This document shows, piece by piece, positions 6,985 to 13,561 of a stretch of 42,426 nucleotides of DNA. Under the pieces are notes generated by a model. That model made no database searches and was not told the origin of the DNA. It saw nothing but the letters and a program-made list of their open reading frames with translations. Numbering within the stretch: position 1 is the first letter of the stretch; every line of letters begins with the position of its first letter. The translations under genes were made by a program, and so were the position numbers. Location: positions 1 through 42,426 of the forward strand of contig JAFVCX010000027.1 in NCBI GenBank assembly GCA_017478855.1. The letters run 5' to 3'. The stretch is from Muribaculaceae bacterium (GTDB lineage Bacteria > Bacteroidota > Bacteroidia > Bacteroidales > Muribaculaceae).

Positions 6985-9041
6985 ATGCGACAAATATTAT
7001 TCATCATCGGCTTGATAGCGGGCGTGCTGGCGGCCACGGCCGGCAACGTGGTGAGCCTCACGTCGGCGCAAGGACGGCCGGGCGAAGAAGTGACCGTGGC
7101 GGTGAGCATGACCGGAACGGCTGCCGTGAGCGCCTTGCAGCTGCAAGTGCCGCTGCCCGATGTGCTGACGGTGGTGCCCGGCAGCGAGCAGCTGGGGGCG
7201 CGGGCCACCGACCACCGAGCCACCGTGGGCGTGAAAGACGGCGTGCTCAATGTGATGGTGTGGTCGCTCGACTTCACACCGTTTGCCGGCACCGAGGGCG
7301 AAGTGGTGAGCTTCAGGCTGCGGCTGGGCAACGAGCCCACGACCGCCGCCCTTGAGGTGAGCCGCCTTGTGCTGACCGACGCGCAAGGCGAGCCCCTTGA
7401 GGGCACAGCCACGTGCGGCACGGTCACCATTGCCACCCCCAAGGTGCAGCTTGCCTCGCGCGACATCGACTATGGTCACATACCCATTCGCGACACCTAC
7501 CACCGGAGCCTTGTGGTGACCAACGTGGGCAACGCGCTCCTCACCGTGCGCGGCATTGAGCCGAGTGCCGCCGAGTTCAGTAGCGAAACCGCATTTCCGC
7601 TGGTGGTGGAAGCCGGTGCCACAGGCGAGGTGGACGTGACCTACAAGCCCACGGAGCGCGGTGCCATCGTGGAAGACGTGCGCCTGCTGAGCGACAAATC
7701 GCCGGCACCAACACCATCCGGCTGACGGCCGACCCGTTTGCCGTGAATGAACTGCATGTGCAGGATGCCGCGGGCATCGCCGACTCGATTGTCACCATAG
7801 GCCTGCGCATGAACAACATGGATGCCATCAGCGGTTTTTCGATGGAGTTTGTGCTGCCGCAGCAGCTGAAATATGTGGACGGCTCGTTTGCGCTGACCGA
7901 CCGCAAGGCCGACCACCAGCTGGTGGTGACGCACACCGACGGGCGGCTGCGCGCCGTGGCCTACTCGCTGACCGACAACACCTTTTCTGGCGAAGATGGC
8001 GAGCTGGCCACCTTCAGCGTACGCCTGAACGGACGCTACGGGACGCAGCTCGAGGCCGAGCGAGTGGTTCTCTCGGCCAACTACCGCGGCCGCGACATGG
8101 ATGTGCTCTCGGCGAAATATGCGGGTTATGTCGACATCTCCAGCCCTCAGCTCTATGCCGCCGAGCACCTCGACTTGGGCGCGACACCCGTCACGGTGAG
8201 CGCCAGCGGTGTGGTGAACGTGTATAATGGCGGAAGCGCCCCGCTCACGATTAGCCGCGCGCTGTTCGACACCCTGTCGTTCAGCTTGCAAGAGGCGTTT
8301 CCCCTCACCATCGAGCCGTGGAGCAGCACTGACCTGCACATAGGCTACGACGGCTTGACCGAGCTGCCTTTTCACACCATTTTGCAGCTATATAGCAACG
8401 ACCCCGACCAACGCCTGCACAATGTGGCCATTGAGGGGTCGCGCTTCGCGCCCAACTATGTGTCGTTCGCGGCCGACGACGTGAAGAACGGCAGCGAGCT
8501 GCTTGTGCATGTGGACTTGGATAACTATGATGCCCTTGACGGCCTGCAATTTGACGTGGAATATCCCGCCCAGTGGTTTGCGCCCACCGGTGCATATCAG
8601 GTCGTGGGCCGCGCCGGCGCATTCATGCTGATGCAGCGCGCGGCGGGCAAAGGCGTGGTGAGGTGCTTTGTGTATTCGCTCACCGATGCCACGATTGAGC
8701 CGGGCTGTGGCCGCATCCTCACGATGGCGTTTGCGCCGCAGGAGGGAGTGCCCGAGGGCGACTACACGCTGCACATGAGCAACATCAGGCTTGGAACGCC
8801 CACGCTGACCGACAAATATGCCGGCAGCGACGAGCAATGCGCCTTTAGTGTGAAAAACTGGCTCAGAGGCGACGTGAACGGCGACGGCCGGGTGGATGTG
8901 GCCGACATTAACGCGCTCATCGGCGTGATTCTGGGCCACAATCCGGCCGAGCTCTATGAGGGGCGTGCGCTGGTGAACGACGACGACCGGGTGGACGTGG
9001 CCGACGTGAACACGCTCATCGGCCTCATCCTGCACAATTAG
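6985..9041 (+). pseudogene. Secreted protein with three cohesin-like modules and a terminal dockerin, frameshifted
   Basis: Two frames form one gene. The first (6985-7725) has a signal peptide (MRQILFIIGLIAGVLA), a cohesin-like beta-sandwich (about 20-150) and a second beta domain. It runs out of frame at DKSPAPTPSG. Adding one base between 7700 and 7701 joins it to the downstream frame through a natural strand (SAGTNTIRLTADPF). The repaired product would be about 685 residues. It would then contain a second cohesin-like module (NELHVQDAAG onward), another beta domain, a third cohesin-like module (NYVSFAADDV onward) and a C-terminal dockerin with GDVNGDGRVDVAD and a second loop, NDDDRVDVAD. 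It has no T9SS-like tail. By analogy with scaffoldins it could hold dockerin-bearing proteins such as the upstream protease. The one-base loss may be a real mutation or a sequencing/assembly error. The cohesin call rests on fold-level pattern, not a search. Confidence 0.7.
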
Positions 9042-9068
9042 CCGGCCGGCTCGCGCTGGTGAAACTCA

Positions 9069-9100
9069 AGCAAGCTCATCGACTGTTCGATGAGCTTGTT
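9069..9100. terminator. Stem-loop after the scaffold gene
   Basis: A perfect 10-bp stem, CAAGCTCATC (9071-9080) with GATGAGCTTG (9089-9098), extended by two weaker pairs, with an 8-base loop. It begins about 30 bases after the scaffold stop codon. The T run is weak, so termination efficiency is uncertain. Confidence 0.6.
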
Positions 9101-9111
9101 GTGGCTTATAA

Positions 9112-9134
9112 GCCGCCGTTTTCGTTGAGGCGGC
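9112..9134. terminator. Second stem-loop between convergent genes
   Basis: GCCGCC (9112-9117) pairs with GGCGGC (9129-9134) around an 11-base loop containing GTTTTCG. It lies between the stop codons of two convergent genes and may contribute to termination. Confidence 0.4.
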
Positions 9135-9143
9135 AATCAGCAA

Positions 9144-9175
9144 GAGAGGGTGTGCCTATTTTGACACACCCTCTC
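9144..9175. terminator. GTGTG-type stem-loop, probable bidirectional terminator
   Basis: An 11-bp perfect stem, GAGAGGGTGTG (9144-9154) with CACACCCTCTC (9165-9175), and a 10-base loop. It lies about 22 bases beyond the stop codon of the minus-strand gene at 9197. It shares TTTTGACACACCCT with the hairpin at 26703-26741, so it may belong to a dispersed hairpin family. Confidence 0.55.
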
Positions 9176-9196
9176 CTGTTGAGGAATGTGGAGCGA

Positions 9197-9838
9197 TCAT
9201 TTGTTGAGCTTCGCAATGCCGAACGTCAAGAAATCTTCAGTGTCAGATAGCTTCTCTGTGGAAGCATTAAGCAGACGAATTACGAACTGTTTGCCGAATT
9301 TCTTTAACTCGCCACTATTGTTATCGCGCAATTTACGAAGCTCTTCGGCGGCGATTTTGATCAGATAGGAGTGCTCACCATATTTCTCGGCCGTGAAATT
9401 GACGTATCCTTGATCGGCGGCCACTGCCCCTTTGAAAGCGGTGAGCTTTGCGGCATTATATATGCGTCGGTTTTTCTGAATTTCAAGCGGAATGATTTGG
9501 AACAGGCGCTTGGGGCTACGCTTGTTGTCCTCCCAAGCAATGATGATATACAAGTCTTTATCGTAGGCCGATGCGTCGAGCGTGACGGGCGATTCGGGAC
9601 CTTCGAGCTGGTAGTATTGGCTGCCTTTTGCAATCCCGAGCATAGCCATGCCCACATTGGCCGTTGCGCGGAGCTTGGAGTGCTCGATTTCCAGAGGGAT
9701 TCCTTCGGTTTCACTGGTAACCAAGATGGCTTCTTGCTCAAATTCGGGTTCTTCTACACGAATTGATGCTTGGTCGATTTGTGCCTGCGCACCCATCGCA
9801 ATCATCATTGCCAACAACGTAAATAATGTTTTTTTCAT
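9197..9838 (-). CDS. Secreted protein of unknown function
   Basis: 213 residues with a clear signal peptide (MKKTLFTLLAMMIAMGAQA) and a mature part beginning QIDQASIRVEEPEFEQEAI. The rest alternates strands and Lys/Glu-rich segments, with an aromatic-rich middle (DLYIIIAWEDNKRSPKRLFQ) and a helical C-terminus (AAEELRKLRDNNSGELKKF). I recognise no family, lipobox, metal site or transmembrane segment. It is probably periplasmic or exported. Its promoter (9879-9921) has the same unusual G7 layout as the one at 1151-1194, so it may be co-regulated with the protease/scaffold genes. It is convergent with the scaffold gene, with hairpins in between. Confidence 0.75.
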   Translation of the reverse strand: MKKTLFTLLAMMIAMGAQAQIDQASIRVEEPEFEQEAILVTSETEGIPLEIEHSKLRATANVGMAMLGIAKGSQYYQLEGPESPVTLDASAYDKDLYIIIAWEDNKRSPKRLFQIIPLEIQKNRRIYNAAKLTAFKGAVAADQGYVNFTAEKYGEHSYLIKIAAEELRKLRDNNSGELKKFGKQFVIRLLNASTEKLSDTEDFLTFGIAKLNK

Positions 9839-9878
9839 TCTAAAAATGCTTATTTGATTTGGTTCTTATAATATGTGG

Positions 9879-9921
9879 CAAAATTAGGCAAAAATGTTCA
9901 TTTTACCCCCCCAATTGTTAA
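9879..9921 (-). promoter_or_regulatory. G7-type promoter of the secreted protein gene
   Basis: Read on the minus strand: TTAACAA (9921-9915), two bases, seven G (9912-9906), TAAAA, then TAATTTTG (9886-9879). The distance from the G run to the -7 box is 19 bases, identical to the element at 1151-1194. The start codon is about 40 bases downstream. Confidence 0.55.
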
Positions 9922-9995
9922 TTAAGCATAAATAGGCAGAATAAACGCAAATTGGCATCTTTCCCCCATTTTGCCAATCGCTAATCCCATCTGAA

Positions 9996-10610
9996 TCACA
10001 CGATAAATAGTGTGTTCGGCTGGCTTTCAATCTCTTTATACCGAAAACACTCATATTCGTGGTCGTTGATGATGCCGCACGCTTGCAGATGGGAATAGAT
10101 AACTACGGGTCCCAAATACTTGCAACCTCTTTTGCGCAAATCCGTTGATAGAGCTTGAGAAATCTCGTTTTGAGTTTCCCATTGCCCCTCGTGGTGCTTT
10201 TTATATACGAGAATCTTGTGGTTGGAGAAGCTCCAGATGTAATTGCTGAATGAGCCAAACTCATCAATGATTTTGAGGAAAACTTTCGCGTTCCCAATGA
10301 TGGCTTTAATCTTGCCGAGTGATTTAATCATGCCATCGGTATTTAAGATTCGCTCAATATCCCTGCTGTCATAGCGGGCGACGGCATGAAAATCAAAATT
10401 GGAGAAACACTGGCCGAAAATGCTGCGCTTCTTCATCATTAAGCCCCAGCTTAATCCGCATTGCATCACCTCCATGAGCAGATATTCAAAGTGCCGTGTG
10501 TCATCATATAGTGGCACACCCCATTCTTCATCATGATATTGTTGCTCCTCAGGGTTTGAGTAACACCAATGGCAGCGTGTTTTTTCGTCGTGCGGTTTGC
10601 TCGTTATCAT
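9996..10610 (-). CDS. tag: DNA-3-methyladenine glycosylase I
   Basis: A 204-residue base-excision repair enzyme that removes N3-methyladenine from alkylated DNA. Family marks are the N-terminal Cys13 and His26 (spacing 13, as in E. coli Tag), the YHDEEWGVP block, the GLSW...KKRSIF block and the C-terminal HLQACGIINDH-x3-C that supplies the other zinc ligands (His184, Cys188). The N-terminus is about nine residues longer than E. coli Tag. The gene is AT-rich like the neighbouring R-M system and diverges from the controller gene. Its -33 box nearly touches the C-box operator, so the controller could influence it. Whether it travels with the R-M module or only flanks it is not decided by the sequence. 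Confidence 0.93.
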   Translation of the reverse strand: MITSKPHDEKTRCHWCYSNPEEQQYHDEEWGVPLYDDTRHFEYLLMEVMQCGLSWGLMMKKRSIFGQCFSNFDFHAVARYDSRDIERILNTDGMIKSLGKIKAIIGNAKVFLKIIDEFGSFSNYIWSFSNHKILVYKKHHEGQWETQNEISQALSTDLRKRGCKYLGPVVIYSHLQACGIINDHEYECFRYKEIESQPNTLFIV

Positions 10611-10630
10611 AATGAATGAAAAATAATCTA

Positions 10631-10664
10631 CAAAGATAGGATAATAAATTTGACTAATAGCAAA
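10631..10664 (-). promoter_or_regulatory. Promoter of tag
   Basis: On the minus strand TTTG (10664-10661), 22 bases, then TATCTTTG (10638-10631), matching the Bacteroidales housekeeping pattern with slightly long spacing. The tag start codon is about 20 bases downstream. The -33 box lies two bases from the operator at 10667. Confidence 0.6.
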
Positions 10665-10666
10665 AA

Positions 10667-10697
10667 GTAGACAATAGTCCGTTGTACAGTAGTCTAC
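10667..10697. promoter_or_regulatory. Predicted C-box operator of the R-M controller
   Basis: GTAGAC (10667-10672) and GTCTAC (10692-10697) form the outer arms of an imperfect palindrome. AGTC half-sites occur inside at 10676-10679 and 10691-10694, around a GTTGTAC centre. This fits the paired GAC/AGTC operators with a GT-rich centre known for controller proteins such as C.AhdI and C.Esp1396I. It overlaps the -33 region of the controller promoter and ends 7 bases before its -7 box, which suits autoregulation. Confidence 0.65.
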
Positions 10698-10712
10698 ATT
10701 TAGGTATCTTTG
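10682..10712 (+). promoter_or_regulatory. Promoter of controller and endonuclease genes
   Basis: A partial -33 box TTG (10682-10684), 20 bases, and a -7 box TATCTTTG (10705-10712). The start codon ATG (10719) is only 6 bases beyond the -7 box, about where transcription should begin, so the mRNA is probably leaderless. Confidence 0.65.
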
Positions 10713-10718
10713 TACATC

Positions 10719-10928
10719 ATGAACATTAACGAATTATTTGGTAAAAGAGTAAAGGAATATCGCCTTTCATTGAAACTTTCACAAGAGGCGTTGGCTAATC
10801 TTGCGGAAATCGATCGCACGTATTTGCCAAAGGTTGAGCGTGGTGAACGCAATGTATCATTGGCAATAGCCCAAAAGATAGCCGACGCATTGAATGTGAA
10901 ATTATCAAAACTTCTTGAAGATGAGTGA
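10719..10928 (+). CDS. R-M controller protein (C protein), XRE-type HTH
   Basis: A 69-residue protein consisting of one helix-turn-helix domain of the Xre/Cro type (LSQEALANLAEIDRTYLPKV), the usual size of R-M controller proteins. C proteins dimerise on C-boxes next to their own promoter. They first activate and then repress the C-R operon, delaying endonuclease until DNA is methylated. The ATG at 10719 is preferred over an upstream in-frame TTG (10710) because that TTG lies inside the -7 box. The stop codon overlaps the endonuclease start by 8 bases (10921-10928), so the two genes are co-transcribed and probably translationally coupled. Confidence 0.85.
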   Translation: MNINELFGKRVKEYRLSLKLSQEALANLAEIDRTYLPKVERGERNVSLAIAQKIADALNVKLSKLLEDE

Positions 10929-12342
10929 CATTGAAAGGAATTGGCATCCTGATTTTGAAAAATACACAGAGTTTATAGCTTCTCATCCTAATTACAAGGG
11001 ATTGCTCTGCGAGCGCGTCAAAGACGGGCGAATTAAATGGGTGACTCCAGAGAAAACCAAAAAAGGGAAAATCAGAAAAGCTTGGTGGACCGAGAAATGT
11101 AATGAGATGGGAATCCCCATCCAAAAAGGGTGTTATGCCATTGCTGCGCGAATGCTGCATCCAACCAAGAAACACGTCTGTCAGTGCTGCGGACGCGAGA
11201 TGAGCATATATTATGAATATCCCGGAAAAATAACATTAAGGAAATTGTCAAAAATCCTCAATGTGGATGCTGAGGACTTAAGGTTGATGCCGATAAGAGA
11301 AATAATAGAATCTTGCGACGATCCATCTAATCTTGATGAAATAGCAAAAATATTTGGGCTCCCTAAAGGACTGACACAATCATCGCTGATCGATAGAATC
11401 TATCATGAATTTGTTGAGCCATGCTCAACAAAGAGGCTGTCGCCCGGTGTTATGAGCAATGCTCCAGATCGTTTTGATGGTTTCCACTCCGATGGATTGT
11501 GCTGCAGGGAGAAAACTGACAAAGGCCGTCATTCCGTCAATATGAAGACGTATACGCAAGACCGGCGCGCCTATAAAGAATGGGCTGATGGAGATAAAAA
11601 CCTTGCCAATCGTCTTATGGGAGAGTTTCAAAAGGATGAAAAATTGTACAAATGTCCCCGTTGCGGAAAAATGAAGCTTATGAGTGCAGATCACATCGGC
11701 CCTATTTCATTAGGTTTTCGTCACACTGTTTACAATTTTGCGCCTCTGTGTGATTCGTGCAATAGCGCTAAAAATAACCGCTTTTATGAGAAAGATGTCA
11801 AGCGGCTGCTCGAGCTTGAAAAGAATGGGCACGACATCATAAGTTGGCACTCCAAATACATTTGGGATTGCCTGAAAACTCAAATATCAAATGATGATGA
11901 TGCAAAGCGTTTGAGCAACATCATGACGCTTTCTCACCAGAATGTTTTGAAGCTTTTGGCGAATGTATATCATGGCTCGGCCCGTGGCGCAGAGTTCCTT
12001 ATGCGATATCTACATCCTGAATGTTGTATGTATGATTATCGGTTTAAGGACTTTGACCCGTTCGATTTATCAAAATTACAAATTAAGAAAACTCCTCGTG
12101 ACAGCAAAAACAAGAGAAAGAATCAAGAACGGTATGTTCGCATATCATTTGAAGCACTCGATGAATTTGTCAAGAAAGACAACAGGCGAATCCATTTTTA
12201 CGTTGACGACGAAGAGTTTCAGAAGGAAAAAGAAAATATAGTCGCTTGGCTCAACAAAACACGATTTGATGAAGCCGATGTCGCGTTGAGAAACTTGGTA
12301 AACCGACTACAGCAACACATCATCAACCTTGAATGGCAATGA
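10921..12342 (+). CDS. Type IIS restriction endonuclease, Alw26I/Eco31I/Esp3I family, HNH nuclease
   Basis: A 473-residue endonuclease. The N-terminal block (YTEFIASHPNY, IKWVTPEK, AWWTEKC, ARMLHPTKKHVCQCCGREM, YYEYPGK) matches the family start. The nuclease is an HNH/beta-beta-alpha-metal unit with zinc-type Cys245/Cys248 and Cys277/Cys280 around Asp257-His258 (ADHIGPISLGF) and Asn281 (CNSAKNN). The His-to-Asn spacing of 23 equals that of the Eco31I active site. Eco31I, Alw26I and Esp3I recognise asymmetric sites containing GTCTC and cut outside them; the exact site here cannot be read from the sequence. The ATG at 10921 is chosen over an upstream TTG. The gene lies downstream of the controller and converges with the methyltransferase genes, with 10 bases between stops. 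It is shorter than Eco31I and AT-rich. Confidence 0.9.
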   Translation: MSDIERNWHPDFEKYTEFIASHPNYKGLLCERVKDGRIKWVTPEKTKKGKIRKAWWTEKCNEMGIPIQKGCYAIAARMLHPTKKHVCQCCGREMSIYYEYPGKITLRKLSKILNVDAEDLRLMPIREIIESCDDPSNLDEIAKIFGLPKGLTQSSLIDRIYHEFVEPCSTKRLSPGVMSNAPDRFDGFHSDGLCCREKTDKGRHSVNMKTYTQDRRAYKEWADGDKNLANRLMGEFQKDEKLYKCPRCGKMKLMSADHIGPISLGFRHTVYNFAPLCDSCNSAKNNRFYEKDVKRLLELEKNGHDIISWHSKYIWDCLKTQISNDDDAKRLSNIMTLSHQNVLKLLANVYHGSARGAEFLMRYLHPECCMYDYRFKDFDPFDLSKLQIKKTPRDSKNKRKNQERYVRISFEALDEFVKKDNRRIHFYVDDEEFQKEKENIVAWLNKTRFDEADVALRNLVNRLQQHIINLEWQ

Positions 12343-12343
12343 A

Positions 12344-12367
12344 AAAGAGAGATTAAATGCTCTCTTT
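12344..12367. terminator. Bidirectional terminator between endonuclease and methyltransferase genes
   Basis: AAAGAGAG (12344-12351) pairs with CTCTCTTT (12360-12367) around an 8-base loop, giving A/T-flanked ends in both directions. It overlaps the stop codon of the minus-strand methyltransferase gene and directly follows the endonuclease stop. Confidence 0.6.
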
Positions 12368-13561
12368 CTCATTGTTGGCTCTCAGCTTTCGGTCGTAAAA
12401 TTCATCGAAAGTGATGTCGCGCTGCATAAGCAGATCGTAATCAGTCGGATTGATGACCGACCAACTCATTTCATTTTCGCCTCCCCCATCTTCGATTTTT
12501 GGCAGGCTGCCAATCGCTTCACGCGTGATAATGTAGTGGGGTAGAGCTGACGCATCGCAAAGCGGCGACGGAGCTTTTTTCTTGGATTTGGGATCCTCGA
12601 ATAAAGGATGTGGTTCAATAACGTCATTGTCGCGACAACCTATCAGGAAGACACGCCTGCGCCGTTGAGGCACGCCATAATCGGCCGAGTTGAGCCGAAG
12701 AGGCTGATTAACGTAATATCCCACATCGGCAAAAGCTTGAATGATTTCTTTGATGGCCTCTCCACCTCGCATAGTTAGCATGCCGGGAACGTTCTCCATA
12801 ACAAAAAAATAGGGTTTAAGTTGGAGAACAACAGAAACGAAATCTCGAAAAAGCTGATTCCGCTTGTCATCAGGGTCACGCCAGCCGGCATAAGAGAATC
12901 CTTGGCATGGCGGCCCACCCAAAATGATGTCCACTTGCTGGCCTGCACATGCGTCATAAATGCGACGCTTGGTGTCATCTTGCGTCACATCACCGAGAAT
13001 AAACCTGCTCTCATCGGCATACTTCGAATGATTGAATTGATTGGTCAAGAAAATGTTTTTGTCAAGTTCATTCGCGGCCAGCAAATTAAAACCATTCATC
13101 AAGAAACCCTCTGATAAACCACCGCATCCGGCAAACAAATCAACAAAATTATAACTTTGCAAATAAGGTTTTATTAAGGTCGAAATATACCGGGCGAGAA
13201 GTGGAGGGACGGCGTTCCCTATTTGTTTATAAATCGATGACTGTTTACCCTTGAAGATGAAATCGTCGGGGAAGGACTGAAATCTTGCCGCCTCACGAAC
13301 CGACATCACACGGTTTTGTTCCGGATGCAGGTTGCACCCATTCGGCACTCGATTAAAATAGGTCGCTATGGTATAACTTGGAGCATCCCAAGTGAGCCGT
13401 CCATAATAGGTCGTGCGACCTCCTGATTTCCTGATGCTGTTGAGCCGTGCGTCAGCAATAGAAAGAGGAATGTCTTTCCAGTTTCCGCCCGGCTTGATGT
13501 GCTTAGCGATTTCGGCCTCATGATCACACATTTTGTAAGCTATGTGATTATAAAGTTTCAT
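12353..13561 (-). CDS. DNA (cytosine-5) methyltransferase with circularly permuted motifs
   Basis: 402 residues, of normal size for a C5 methyltransferase but in permuted order. The part that normally ends the protein comes first: target-recognition sequence, motif IX (VMSVREAARFQSFPDDF, about 85-101) and motif X (YKQIGNAVPPLLARYI, 111-126). Motif I (FVDLFAGCGGLSEGF, 139-153), motif IV with catalytic Cys219 (GGPPCQGFS), motif VI (ENV, 256-258) and motif VIII (QRRRRVFLIG, 299-308) follow. The protein ends where a standard enzyme would run into YNHIA, which is where this one begins. M.BssHII is a known permuted precedent. It methylates C in the recognition site, one strand of an asymmetric site. 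The start overlaps the m6A gene by 4 bases (ATGA), so translation is probably coupled. Confidence 0.92.
   Translation of the reverse strand: MKLYNHIAYKMCDHEAEIAKHIKPGGNWKDIPLSIADARLNSIRKSGGRTTYYGRLTWDAPSYTIATYFNRVPNGCNLHPEQNRVMSVREAARFQSFPDDFIFKGKQSSIYKQIGNAVPPLLARYISTLIKPYLQSYNFVDLFAGCGGLSEGFLMNGFNLLAANELDKNIFLTNQFNHSKYADESRFILGDVTQDDTKRRIYDACAGQQVDIILGGPPCQGFSYAGWRDPDDKRNQLFRDFVSVVLQLKPYFFVMENVPGMLTMRGGEAIKEIIQAFADVGYYVNQPLRLNSADYGVPQRRRRVFLIGCRDNDVIEPHPLFEDPKSKKKAPSPLCDASALPHYIITREAIGSLPKIEDGGGENEMSWSVINPTDYDLLMQRDITFDEFYDRKLRANNEKESI

Noticed and set aside
5733..7466. 577-codon minus-strand frame across the end of the subtilase and start of the scaffold
   Set aside because: Shadow frame in GC-rich coding DNA; the plus-strand genes show clear domains and the shadow spans two of them.
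9144..9175. Insertion-sequence end or attachment site
   Set aside because: The inverted repeat is a compact hairpin between convergent genes with no transposase, integrase or target duplication nearby.
9059..9250. Short plus-strand frame between the scaffold and the minus-strand secreted gene
   Set aside because: It runs through three hairpins and into the antisense of the next gene; it is intergenic structure.
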